DNA of 9,470 nt from Deltaproteobacteria bacterium (lineage in GTDB: Bacteria > Desulfobacterota > Desulfobaccia > Desulfobaccales > 0-14-0-80-60-11), in the NCBI GenBank assembly GCA_016874945.1, contig VGSO01000092.1, positions 1 to 9,470 of the forward strand, written 5' to 3'. The position numbers and the translations under genes are program-made. This document shows, piece after piece, positions 1 through 5,674 of the stretch (positions within the stretch are counted from its first letter, which is position 1; the number at the start of each line of letters is the position of its first letter). Under the pieces are notes generated by a model. It saw only the letters and a program-made list of their open reading frames with translations. It did not search any database and was not told the DNA's origin.

Positions 1-55
1 CCTGCTCGGCTTCCTGGGCCAATGCAACATTCACCACCTTTTTCGGACGGGCCAT
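1..55 (-). CDS. 5' end of an unidentified gene, cut by the left window edge
   Basis: The minus strand reads ATG at 55 and stays open to the edge, giving MARPKKVVNVALAQEAEQ (18 codons). A strong Shine-Dalgarno GGAGGG lies at 68-63, seven bases before the ATG, and a sigma70-like promoter lies at 113-85, so this is a real gene start. The basic beginning (RPKK) occurs in many DNA-binding proteins and transposases, but 18 residues are too few to assign a family. It is divergent from rlmN. Function unknown. Confidence 0.65.
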   Translation of the reverse strand, partial: MARPKKVVNVALAQEAEQ

Positions 56-84
56 GCTCATACCCTCCATATATTTTCCCTTGG

Positions 85-113
85 AGAGTAAGCCGATGTT
101 TGTTAAATGTCAA
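85..113 (-). promoter_or_regulatory. sigma70-type promoter for the left-edge gene
   Basis: On the minus strand a perfect -35 TTGACA (113-108) is followed by a 17-bp spacer and a weaker -10 TACTCT (90-85). Transcription would start near 78, leaving a leader of about 22 nt that contains the GGAGGG ribosome binding site. The exact -35 and correct spacing are good evidence; the -10 matches only 3 of 6 consensus positions. Confidence 0.5.
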
Positions 114-133
114 TTAGAAATTGGTATAATACC

Positions 134-168
134 GTTTTCGGTTTTCGGTCTTCGGTTTTCGGTTAAAA
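134..168 (+). repeat. heptamer tandem repeat array (GTTTTCG type)
   Basis: Five consecutive 7-nt units in one register: GTTTTCG twice, the variant GTCTTCG, GTTTTCG, then a terminal GTTAAAA. Arrays of the same unit recur at 1449-1469, 1529-1570, 1988-2008, 3282-3302 and 4073-4135. The GTCTTCG variant and A-rich end are shared with the 4101-4135 array read on the other strand. The array lies between the divergent left-edge gene and rlmN. An 11-nt palindrome GGTATAATACC (123-133) sits directly before it. Confidence 0.85.
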
Positions 169-184
169 TAAATAAGATTTACCA

Positions 185-259
185 ATAAGTTACAGGTTTA
201 GTTTGTTGCACCTGAAAGCGGACACGGTATAAGTTACAAATTGTATTTGTTGCATTTGA
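185..259. repeat. pair of 31-nt imperfect direct repeats
   Basis: Positions 185-215 and 229-259 align at about 24 of 31 bases, with start points 44 bp apart. Both begin ATAAGTTAC, share TTTGTTGCA at 202-210 and 246-254, and end in TGA; the differences are mostly in the middle 8 bases. They could be binding sites, an eroded duplication or part of a degraded element. Nothing in the sequence decides between these. Confidence 0.6.
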
Positions 260-275
260 TAAGGGATTCAAGTAT

Positions 276-327
276 GAACGGAGCGAAGCGGAGTGAAAAA
301 TAAAGATTCGTTACGCGCAGAATGACA
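276..327. repeat. sequence resembling a dispersed bacterial intergenic repeat
   Basis: The minus strand from 327 reads TGTCATTCTG, then GCG-rich sequence and AACGAATCTT. From memory this resembles a dispersed repeat found in many bacterial genomes that begins GTCATTCTGAGCGAAGCGAA. The other half (276-295) carries a similar GGAGCGAAGCGGAG phrase. No ORF on either strand here looks coding. This rests on recall only; a genome-wide copy count would settle it. Confidence 0.3.
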
Positions 328-418
328 ATTTTCCTCGGTTGACCGCAACCAGGTATTACAGCTATTGCTAAAATTTAAAAAATAAGACTGAAAATTGAGA
401 ACTAATCTCGCCCCTTCC

Positions 419-1444
419 ATGACAACTCCTCCGGATTTAAAAGGACTGACCTTGAGTGAACTGGAGCAGCTCATGGCCGCCTGGGGCCAGCCGTCCTACC
501 GGGCCCGGCAGGTGCTCAAATGGGTCTATAAAGGGGTGGAAGACTTCGAGGCCATGACGGATGTCTCCCGGACGTTCCGCCAGGAACTGGCCCGCCGGGC
601 CCGCCTCAGCGAGCTCAGGATTGAGCAGGAGCAGGCCTCCCAGGACGGCAGCCTCAAGGTCCTCTTGGCCCTGGAAGACGGACAGTGCGTCGAGTCGGTC
701 CTCATTCCGGAGGAGGGACACTACACCCTGTGCCTGTCCACCCAGGTGGGCTGTGCCATGGGGTGCCGCTTCTGCGCCACGGCCCGGCGGGGGCTGGTGC
801 GCAACCTGACGGCGGGGGAGATGGTCAACCAGATTCTTGCGGTGCGTCGCGTGGCTCCCGGGGACCGGCCCCTAACCAATCTGGTCTTCATGGGCATGGG
901 GGAACCCCTGGCCAACTTTGCGGCTTTAGTTAAGGCCTTGACCATTATCGCCGCGGACTGGGGGCTCAACTTTTCTCCCCGGCGCCTCACCGTCTCCACC
1001 GTGGGGGTGGCTCCCCTCATTCCCCGGCTGGGGCAGGAGGCCCGGGCCAATCTCACCGTGTCCCTGAACGCCCCGGATGATGAGACTCGCAGCCGGATTA
1101 TGCCCATTAACCGGCGCTATCCCCTGGAGACCCTGCTTAAGGCCTGCCGGGATTTTCCCCTGCCCCGGCACCGCCGCATCACCTTCGCCTACGTCTTACT
1201 GAAAGACGTCAATGACCGGCCGGACCAGGCCCGGCGTCTGGCCCGGCTGCTGCAAGGTTTCCGGGCTAAGATCAACCTAATTCCGTTCAATTCTTATGGA
1301 GATCTCCCCTTTGAGCCCTCCCCGGCGGACCGGGTCCTGGAGTTCCAGGAGATTCTCCGGCAGGCCAACTACACGGTTCTCCTCCGGGAAAGCCGGGGAC
1401 GGGACATTGAGGCAGCCTGCGGGCAGCTTGTGGGGCAACGGTAA
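419..1444 (+). CDS. rlmN: RlmN, dual-specificity 23S rRNA A2503 / tRNA A37 C2-methyltransferase
   Basis: RlmN is a cytoplasmic radical-SAM enzyme that methylates C2 of A2503 in 23S rRNA and of A37 in some tRNAs. Numbering from the ATG at 419 (341 aa), the radical-SAM cluster motif CxxxCxxC is Cys112/116/119 in VGCAMGCRFC. The two extra RlmN cysteines are present: Cys105 in TLCLS and the methyl-carrying Cys334 in the C-terminal EAACGQL. The SAM-binding GMGEPL motif and SLNAPDDETRSRIMPINR are typical of the family, and length is normal. A TTG at 395 would add eight residues; neither start has a good Shine-Dalgarno, so the ATG is chosen as the simpler option. A weak promoter is possible (TTGACC at 339-344, TATTGC at 363-368, 18-bp spacer). 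Transcription probably ends at the hairpin at 1475-1510. Confidence 0.97.
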   Translation: MTTPPDLKGLTLSELEQLMAAWGQPSYRARQVLKWVYKGVEDFEAMTDVSRTFRQELARRARLSELRIEQEQASQDGSLKVLLALEDGQCVESVLIPEEGHYTLCLSTQVGCAMGCRFCATARRGLVRNLTAGEMVNQILAVRRVAPGDRPLTNLVFMGMGEPLANFAALVKALTIIAADWGLNFSPRRLTVSTVGVAPLIPRLGQEARANLTVSLNAPDDETRSRIMPINRRYPLETLLKACRDFPLPRHRRITFAYVLLKDVNDRPDQARRLARLLQGFRAKINLIPFNSYGDLPFEPSPADRVLEFQEILRQANYTVLLRESRGRDIEAACGQLVGQR

Positions 1445-1448
1445 AGGA

Positions 1449-1469
1449 GTTTTCAGTTTTCAGTTAAAA
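1449..1469 (+). repeat. short heptamer array after rlmN
   Basis: Three units in register, GTTTTCA, GTTTTCA and GTTAAAA, start four bases after the rlmN stop codon. The last unit is the same as in the 134-168 array. It faces the 1529-1570 array, whose minus strand reads the same way, so the two form imperfect inverted arms around the terminator. Confidence 0.8.
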
Positions 1470-1474
1470 AGCAA

Positions 1475-1510
1475 AAAGGGCCTCGGCACTTTTCCGCATC
1501 GAGGCCCTTT
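1475..1510. terminator. bidirectional Rho-independent terminator between rlmN and the lipoprotein gene
   Basis: A perfect 11-bp stem, AAAGGGCCTCG (1475-1485) with CGAGGCCCTTT (1500-1510), encloses a 14-nt loop. On the plus strand a T-rich stretch follows; on the minus strand the stem runs into TTTTTGCTTTTT. It lies between the ends of two convergent genes (rlmN stop at 1444, lipoprotein stop at 1573), as expected for a shared terminator. Confidence 0.85.
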
Positions 1511-1528
1511 CTTATTGCTTCTCTAGTT

Positions 1529-1570
<42 letters not shown>

Positions 1571-1572
1571 TA

Positions 1573-1971
1573 TCATTTAATCGCCCGCCAGGGAAGGTTG
1601 GGGTAATCATCAGTATAAATGGTCTGATCCGTAGCCTGGTAATAGGCCCGTTTGCCGAGGCCCACCAGGCGGTTGTCCTTAAAAACCAGGGGAGTATATC
1701 CCCCCCGCACCGTGCCGCTGCCCTCCTGGTCCATATCATGGGTGAGGTAAAAGTAAAAGGTGTACCGGCCGGTGCGGTAATCCCCTTCCTCTTTAATACC
1801 TGGAGGACCCATGGCGCCCTCCACCTGGCTCCGGCTCATCCCCAAACTTACCTCGTTGAGGTCAATGTAAGTAGTCCACATCTTTTTATCGAATCTGGGG
1901 TAGAGCATATCCTGGCAGCCCGCGGCCAGCAGCAACCCCAAGACCGCCAACATCCGCACCCAACAGGCCAT
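1573..1971 (-). CDS. small lipoprotein with a BamE/SmpA/OmlA-like domain
   Basis: The product is a 132-aa predicted lipoprotein. Residues 1-18 form a signal peptide ending in the lipobox LAAGC (lipidated Cys19); the next residue is Gln, compatible with outer-membrane sorting. Residues about 36-105 resemble the SmpA/OmlA (BamE) fold: SLGMSRSQVEGAMGPP is the typical helix-turn with a conserved Gly-Pro, followed by strands in RYTFYFYL and PLVFKDNRLVGLG. BamE belongs to the outer-membrane protein assembly complex, but this fold occurs in many unrelated lipoproteins, so a BamE role is not claimed. The ATG at 1971 is chosen because AGAGG lies five bases upstream; a GTG at 1977 would overlap that spacing. 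It has its own promoter at 2090-2062 with a leader of about 84 nt, and it ends at the 1475-1510 terminator, so it is probably monocistronic. Confidence 0.85.
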   Translation of the reverse strand: MACWVRMLAVLGLLLAAGCQDMLYPRFDKKMWTTYIDLNEVSLGMSRSQVEGAMGPPGIKEEGDYRTGRYTFYFYLTHDMDQEGSGTVRGGYTPLVFKDNRLVGLGKRAYYQATDQTIYTDDYPNLPWRAIK

Positions 1972-1987
1972 GAACACCTCTGATATT

Positions 1988-2008
1988 GTTTTTAGTTTTC
2001 GGTTACAG
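1988..2008 (-). repeat. degenerate heptamer array in the lipoprotein leader
   Basis: Three 7-nt units in register: GTTTTTA, GTTTTCG and GTTACAG. They lie between the promoter at 2090-2062 and the start codon at 1971, so they would be transcribed as part of the 5' leader. Only the middle unit matches the family consensus. Confidence 0.5.
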
Positions 2009-2061
2009 GGTAAAAAAGCCAGGATTGTTGAGGGTGATATTGAGCTTTGAAACTCTTTACC

Positions 2062-2090
2062 ACTATAATCACCCTAAAGTACTCAGTCAA
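2062..2090 (-). promoter_or_regulatory. sigma70-type promoter for the lipoprotein gene
   Basis: On the minus strand, -35 TTGACT (2090-2085), a 17-bp spacer and -10 TATAGT (2067-2062). Each box matches 5 of 6 consensus positions at ideal spacing. It reads toward the start codon at 1971. On the opposite strand TATAAT (2064-2069) overlaps the -10, with TTGAGC 18 bp upstream (2040-2045), so a divergent plus-strand promoter is also possible. Confidence 0.7.
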
Positions 2091-2152
2091 TAAAAAGAAA
2101 TTTGCCGTCCCCTTCGGAAAGGCGTAAGTCTATACTTTTATCATGTCATGCC

Positions 2153-2174
2153 CTGGGCTTAGGTTTAAACCCAG
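2153..2174 (-). terminator. stem-loop downstream of the 56-aa ORF, possible transcript end
   Basis: As minus-strand RNA this 22-nt segment folds into a 9-bp stem (one G-U pair) closed by the tetraloop AACC. On the plus strand the same site has a C-A mismatch, so it favours the minus-strand transcript. It lies 19 bases after the stop codon at 2194. No U-tract follows directly, so a classical intrinsic terminator is not assured. A smaller hairpin at 2112-2123 followed by T-rich sequence could complete the job. Confidence 0.35.
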
Positions 2175-2193
2175 ATCCCCCGCCCGTTTTTCC

Positions 2194-2364
2194 CTATCTT
2201 TCCCTTTCCCGGTTTGGGGTCTCCGGGTTTGCCTGCTGCTGAAAATAGTGGAGCAGCCGCTGGTGAATAACCGCCCCTTCCGGCCCCATGCGAGCCAAAA
2301 TCTTTTCCGTGAGGGGGGCCAAAGATATCTTGGCCCCGAGGGTGGTGCGCTTATTCCGTTTCAT
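2194..2364 (-). CDS. possible small basic protein of unknown function (56 aa)
   Basis: The ORF begins MKRNKRTTLG and runs to a TAG at 2194. The first 14 residues are basic, the middle (LAPLTEKILARMGPEGAVIHQRLLHYFQ) looks helical and amphipathic, and the tail is polar. In favour: GC-rich third positions like the neighbours, same direction as the upstream amidotransferase-like gene, and a stem-loop shortly after the stop. Against: no Shine-Dalgarno before the ATG at 2364, a 73-nt gap after the preceding gene, and no family I recognise. The frame is open upstream into the preceding gene, so the start is uncertain. It could be spurious. Confidence 0.4.
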   Translation of the reverse strand: MKRNKRTTLGAKISLAPLTEKILARMGPEGAVIHQRLLHYFQQQANPETPNRERER

Positions 2365-2437
2365 GGCATCAACTTTCTGGTTTTTCCTGTTGGCAGTTTC
2401 AAGCTTGATGCCAGATTCAATTCGAGGAGTGATTCTC

Positions 2438-3154
2438 TTAAAGCAAGGCGAGATAATTGGCCATGAACCGGCGGAATTCCCGGCCAATGACCTTCTCTTG
2501 GGCTATGGCTGCGGCCATGAGGACCTGGGGCTCCGCGCCGGTGCCGCTCAAGGCCCAGGCGGCGTCCGCGGCCAGCCATTGGGCCGTGTCCGCCGCGGCC
2601 GCGTGGTTGTCGTATTGGAGGCCCACCACCCGGGGGTTGTGGGCCAGTCCCAGGGCTTCCACCGGGGCCGCCTCCGAGCGGGCCAGAATGACCACTTCCG
2701 GCGGCAGCGGCGGCAGCACCCCCTGGCCATGCCATTTAAACAGGGGGAGCCGGGGCGGCAGACCCCAATAGGCCGGGTGGGCCCGGCCCGCCGGGGTCAG
2801 CTCTCCGGTGATGAAGCCCACGGACTTCCGGGGCAGCGGCCCCACCCGGCAGCCCAAAACATGGCCCAGCAGCTGGTGCCCCAGGCAGAACCCCAGGTAG
2901 GGCCGTCCCAAGTCAATGACCTCCCGGATGAGGGCCTTCAGGGGTTTAAGATAGGGGAACTTCTCTTCTTCGTCCACGTTGGGGGAGCCGCCCAAGACCA
3001 TCATGCCCCCAAAGTCTGCCGGACCCGGGGCCGGTCCCTGCCAGGCTTCCCAGACCCGGTAACCCATCCGGGCCTCCGCCAGGGCAGCCAGGAGGTGTTG
3101 CCCTGGACCTTCCCAATCCATGTGCTGTACGATTAACAAGGGTTTATCCATCAT
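2438..3154 (-). CDS. class I glutamine amidotransferase-like protein with degenerate catalytic triad
   Basis: The 238-aa product has the GATase1 fold seen in GMP-synthase-like amidotransferases: N-terminal LLIVQHMDWEGPG, an oxyanion-type MMVLGGSPNV at 51-60, the nucleophile elbow LGFCLGHQLLG with Cys90, and KWHGQGVLPP at 140-149. In active enzymes Cys works with a His and Glu in a later FHxE motif; here the aligned segment is GLQYDNHA (178-185), so His is Asp and Glu is His. Glutaminase activity may be lost or use a shifted histidine. The usual WHGD is WHGQ. Starts are possible at 3154, 3151 (the second ATG) or further upstream; the MDKPLLIV beginning fits the family. A minus-strand TATAAT at 3207-3202 may be its -10. 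Divergent from pgeF. The substrate partner is unknown. Confidence 0.85.
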   Translation of the reverse strand: MMDKPLLIVQHMDWEGPGQHLLAALAEARMGYRVWEAWQGPAPGPADFGGMMVLGGSPNVDEEEKFPYLKPLKALIREVIDLGRPYLGFCLGHQLLGHVLGCRVGPLPRKSVGFITGELTPAGRAHPAYWGLPPRLPLFKWHGQGVLPPLPPEVVILARSEAAPVEALGLAHNPRVVGLQYDNHAAAADTAQWLAADAAWALSGTGAEPQVLMAAAIAQEKVIGREFRRFMANYLALL

Positions 3155-3281
3155 CAACCCCCAGTTCCCCATTTGAGGCAAAAAAACCCAAGGCTAAGTT
3201 GATTATAGCTTTTGGTCTGGAAATCAGTATAGACTTCATGGTCAAGATCAGAGATATGCCGTCCATGATCGCTAATAACCA

Positions 3282-3302
3282 CCGAAAGCCGAAAACTAAG
3301 AA
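3282..3302 (+). repeat. degenerate heptamer array upstream of pgeF
   Basis: Three units in register, CCGAAAG, CCGAAAA and CTAAGAA, end nine bases before the pgeF start codon. The first two match the CCGAAAA family found at 1529-1570 and 4101-4135. No Shine-Dalgarno is visible in this stretch, so the repeat occupies the place where one would be expected. Confidence 0.5.
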
Positions 3303-3311
3303 CTGTCATTT

Positions 3312-4073
3312 ATGCATCTTACCGAAATCAACGGTCTCCCCTGCTACCGTAGTTCCCTGCTGGCCCTATTCCCGGAGGTGGCCCACGGGTTCTTCACCCG
3401 CCTGGGCGGAGGGAGCCGGGGGCCTTATGAGAGCCTGAACCTTAGCTTCACCGTGGGAGACCTCCCCGAGCAGGTGGCCGCCAACCGGCGACGGGTGCAG
3501 GAGGCCCTGGGATTGGAGACTCTGGCCGGCGCTCTCCAGGTCCACGGCCGGCGGGAGGCGGTAATTCCCCACCTACCGGCCAACCCGGGCCTGGAGGTCC
3601 CGGAAGTGGACATTCTCATCACCCGCCAGCCACGGGTGGGGCTGCTCATCAAGCAGGCGGACTGCCAGGCGGTGATGCTTTACGACCCCCGGCGCCGGGT
3701 GGCGGCCAACGTCCATTGCGGCTGGCGGGGCAATGTGCAGAACGTCCTGGGGGAAGCGGTGCAGGCTCTCCGGGAGCGCTGCCGCTGCCGCGCCGAGGAC
3801 CTTTATGCGGTCATCGGCCCCGGCCTGGGTCCGTGCTGCGCCGAATTCCGCCACTTTCGCGAGGAGTTCCCCCCCGGACTCTGGACCTACCAGGCGCGGC
3901 CTGCGTACTTCGACCTGTGGCGGCTCAGCCGGAAGCAACTGGAGGGCGCGGGGGTGCCGCCGTCCCACATCGAGGTGGCCGGCCTCTGCACCCGCTGCCA
4001 TCCCCACATATTTTTTTCCTACCGGCGGGATAAAATCACCGGCCGCCAGGGGGCGGTGATTGCGCTTAAATAG
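3312..4073 (+). CDS. pgeF: PgeF/YfiH family protein (laccase-domain peptidoglycan-editing factor)
   Basis: The product is 253 aa, normal for the family. PgeF removes wrongly built UDP-MurNAc-L-Ser precursors so that L-Ala is used in peptidoglycan; related proteins act on purine nucleosides. Older annotations call it polyphenol oxidase. Family motifs are all present: HGFFTRLGG near residue 25, QVHG with His78, KQADC with Cys118, NVHCGWRG with His135 (the three residues expected to bind metal), GPCC at 153-156, and CTRC...FFSYRRD...TGRQGA at the C-terminus. HCGWRG differs from the common HAGWRG by one Cys. The ATG at 3312 gives the normal N-terminus but has no Shine-Dalgarno. The stop codon's last base begins the repeat array at 4073-4135. 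The upstream gene is divergent, so pgeF is probably transcribed alone. Confidence 0.95.
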   Translation: MHLTEINGLPCYRSSLLALFPEVAHGFFTRLGGGSRGPYESLNLSFTVGDLPEQVAANRRRVQEALGLETLAGALQVHGRREAVIPHLPANPGLEVPEVDILITRQPRVGLLIKQADCQAVMLYDPRRRVAANVHCGWRGNVQNVLGEAVQALRERCRCRAEDLYAVIGPGLGPCCAEFRHFREEFPPGLWTYQARPAYFDLWRLSRKQLEGAGVPPSHIEVAGLCTRCHPHIFFSYRRDKITGRQGAVIALK

Positions 4074-4135
4074 TTTCGAGTTTCAAGTTTCGAGTTTTAA
4101 AACCGAAAACCGAAGACCGAAAACCGAAAACCAAA
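4073..4135. repeat. composite heptamer array switching motif in register
   Basis: Nine consecutive 7-nt units keep a single register for 63 nt. Units one to four are GTTTCGA, GTTTCAA, GTTTCGA and GTTTTAA; units five to nine are AACCGAA twice, GACCGAA, AACCGAA and AACCAAA. The array begins on the last base of the pgeF stop codon. Read on the minus strand, units five to nine reproduce the 134-168 array, including its GTCTTCG variant. The array ends in the A-tract used by the adjacent terminator. Confidence 0.85.
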
Positions 4136-4178
4136 AAAAAGCTGGCCGTGGAAGCCGGAGATCTGACGTCCACGGCCA
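4133..4178 (-). terminator. Rho-independent terminator of the ssb-HEAT-YtxH unit
   Basis: A perfect 10-bp stem, TGGCCGTGGA (4143-4152) with TCCACGGCCA (4169-4178), has a 16-nt loop. On the minus strand it is followed two bases later by eight T residues (4140-4133). It lies 18 bases after the stop codon at 4197 and is oriented to end minus-strand transcription. Confidence 0.85.
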
Positions 4179-4196
4179 ACACCCAGCAGCGACGTC

Positions 4197-4340
4197 TCAG
4201 GGATTGGTCGGTTTCTTGGTAATCTTGTCTTTCAGGTCGTTGAACACTTTCTTGGTGCTCTCCATCCCCTGCTCCACCTGGCGGGGGTATTTGTAGCCCA
4301 CAAAGATGCCCACCGCAAGACCTAAAATGAATAACAGCAT
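4197..4340 (-). CDS. small YtxH-like single-pass membrane protein
   Basis: A 47-aa protein. Residues 1-15 (MLLFILGLAVGIFVG) form one membrane segment with a GxxxG-like glycine pattern, followed by KYPRQVEQGMESTKKVFNDLKDKITKKPTNP, a charged, probably helical tail. This matches the plan of YtxH-type small proteins, whose role is poorly known (often stress-linked). The ATG at 4340 is chosen because AAGGA lies about ten bases upstream; a GTG at 4379 would add a basic stretch but overlaps a G-tract with no proper spacing. It follows the HEAT-repeat gene by 83 nt on the same strand and ends at a strong terminator, so it is probably the last gene of the ssb unit. No promoter of its own was recognised. 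Confidence 0.7.
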   Translation of the reverse strand: MLLFILGLAVGIFVGYKYPRQVEQGMESTKKVFNDLKDKITKKPTNP

Positions 4341-4423
4341 ATTTCTTTTTTCCTTTCGCTTCAGGTTTAATGCTAACACCCCCCTAAAAGAGGCGTGATT
4401 CCTTCCAAGTTATGCTTGAGATA

Positions 4424-5071
4424 CTACCCAGGTCCTTCCAGTGAGACCAAGGCTTCCCGGGCCATCTGAGCCACGCTCGAGTGGCGAAACTCGCCGTCAT
4501 TATAGAACCCCACCGGGCGCTCATCCTTCAGAAGGTCCCGGAGGGCCGGGACGGCCGGCCGATATTTCGCCTTCCCCAGGCACCGAGCGGCCAGCCCCCG
4601 TACCTGGGGATCATCTTGGGCCAGCAGGTCCGCCACCCGGGGAACCACCTCATCCAGCCGGTCCGGATGAACCTCAGCCAGGCGTCCCACGCCCCACAGC
4701 ATGGACTCCCGGGAGAACTCTTCGTCCAGGAAGCCGCAGAACATGGGGATGATCTCCGCCATCAGCTCAATCCGGCGCCGGCCGATCTCCCCCAGGGCCG
4801 CGGCCGCGCCCCAGCCGAAGCTGCCCGAATCCTCATTCAGCAGCCACAAGAGGCGGCCGATGAGTTTTTGCACCTGGCGGGGGTAAGCCTCCGCCACATG
4901 CCCCAGACCTTCGATGGCCCGCCACTGCAGCAGCTCCCGGGGATTATAAAGAAACTGGAGGAGCGCCGGGGCCACCCTGGAGTCCAGGCCGGCCAGGGCC
5001 ACCAGGCCCGCGAAGTCCCTGGCTTGCAACAGAGCCGTAATTTGCTCCTTAAGATTCCGCCTGCTGGTCAT
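4424..5071 (-). CDS. HEAT-repeat protein downstream of ssb
   Basis: The 215-aa product is almost wholly alpha-helical HEAT-type repeats: AGLVALAGLDSRVAPALLQFL (21-41), LLQWRAIEGLGHVA (47-60), GWGAAAALGEIG (87-98), ESMLWGVGRLAEV (122-134), PQVRGLAARCLGKAKYRPAVPAL (155-177) and a C-terminal AQMAREALVSLEG. HEAT arrays are protein-binding scaffolds and no catalytic motif is visible. From memory it resembles the DVU0298-type family of sulfate reducers, but I cannot confirm this. The ATG at 5071 lies 7 nt after the ssb stop (5079) with GGAG just before it, so the two genes are almost certainly cotranscribed and perhaps translationally coupled. A longer reading from 5125 would overlap ssb and is less likely. 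Location is probably cytoplasmic; no signal peptide. Confidence 0.85.
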   Translation of the reverse strand: MTSRRNLKEQITALLQARDFAGLVALAGLDSRVAPALLQFLYNPRELLQWRAIEGLGHVAEAYPRQVQKLIGRLLWLLNEDSGSFGWGAAAALGEIGRRRIELMAEIIPMFCGFLDEEFSRESMLWGVGRLAEVHPDRLDEVVPRVADLLAQDDPQVRGLAARCLGKAKYRPAVPALRDLLKDERPVGFYNDGEFRHSSVAQMAREALVSLEGPG

Positions 5072-5078
5072 GGCTCCG

Positions 5079-5483
5079 TTAAAAGGGGATGTCGTCCTCC
5101 GGGACTCCCCCTTCCGGCGGCGCAAAAGGCGGTTCCGGCTCCTGCACCCGGTCGCCGGGGCCTCCCAGCATCTGCATGTTTTCGGCGACGATATCGGTGG
5201 TGTAGTGCTTCACCCCGTCCTTTTCATAGGACCCATACTCGATCCGCCCCTCGATCATCACCTGTTTGCCTTTGGCGAGGTATTGGCCGCAGATCTCCGC
5301 CAGTTTGCGCCAGACCACAATCCGGTGCCACTCGGTCTTTTCAACCTTCTGTCCATCTTTGCCGGTATATTTCCGGCTAGTGGCCAGAGAAAACTTGCAC
5401 ACCGCGGTGCCGTCGGCTGTGTATCGCATCTCCGGATCGGCCCCCAGCCTCCCGATCAAAAAAACCTTATTTACCCCAGCCAT
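5079..5483 (-). CDS. ssb: single-stranded DNA-binding protein SSB
   Basis: SSB coats single-stranded DNA during replication, repair and recombination and recruits partners such as RecJ. The 134-aa product has the OB-fold at about 1-107: MAGVNKVFLIGRLGADPEMRYT, CKFSLATSRKY, EKTEWHRIVVWRKLAEICGQYLAKGKQVMIEGRIEYGSY and YTTDIVAENMQML. A short Pro/Gly/Glu-rich linker leads to the acidic tip DDIPF at 130-134, the standard partner-binding peptide. The ATG at 5483 has an excellent GAGGAGG four bases upstream; earlier in-frame starts would add non-conserved residues. An extended -10 (TGGTAAAAT, 5518-5510) may drive it. It is first in a unit with the HEAT-repeat and YtxH-like genes. A small hairpin (5497-5509) lies at the start of the leader. 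Confidence 0.97.
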   Translation of the reverse strand: MAGVNKVFLIGRLGADPEMRYTADGTAVCKFSLATSRKYTGKDGQKVEKTEWHRIVVWRKLAEICGQYLAKGKQVMIEGRIEYGSYEKDGVKHYTTDIVAENMQMLGGPGDRVQEPEPPFAPPEGGVPEDDIPF

Positions 5484-5509
5484 GCGTCCTCCTCTCCCCT
5501 GGCACAGGG

Positions 5510-5518
5510 ATTTTACCA
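5510..5518 (-). promoter_or_regulatory. candidate extended -10 promoter for ssb
   Basis: The minus strand reads TGGTAAAAT, a TGn-extended -10 with 5 of 6 matches to TATAAT. No convincing -35 is found at 17 bp upstream. Transcription would start near 5503, leaving about 20 nt to the ATG with GAGGAGG in between. Confidence 0.35.
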
Positions 5519-5674
5519 CCTCTATCACATAAATCACCGCCGGGCAAGGGGAAAGGAAGGGGTATTGTGAATTTTGGAGCAAATGGCGATTTGAGCAATT
5601 TTGCCGTTTTTACTCCTAAAAACCAAATCAAAAAATTGTGTTGCAGCCGAGAATATTTTGTTTATCTTTTTCGT

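Noticed and set aside
2288..3136. Long plus-strand open frame of 282 codons opposite the amidotransferase-like gene
   Set aside because: It is antisense to a gene with clear family motifs; the translation is Gly/Pro/Gln/His-rich and unstructured, as expected from a GC-rich shadow frame.
4481..5380. Long plus-strand open frame of 299 codons across the HEAT-repeat and ssb genes
   Set aside because: Crosses the junction of two well-supported minus-strand genes and shows no protein family features.
5577..5617. Hairpin upstream of the TatT-like gene as a riboswitch
   Set aside because: GGAG/CTCC and GGC/GCC can pair, but the stem is interrupted and AT-rich and matches no riboswitch class that I recognise.
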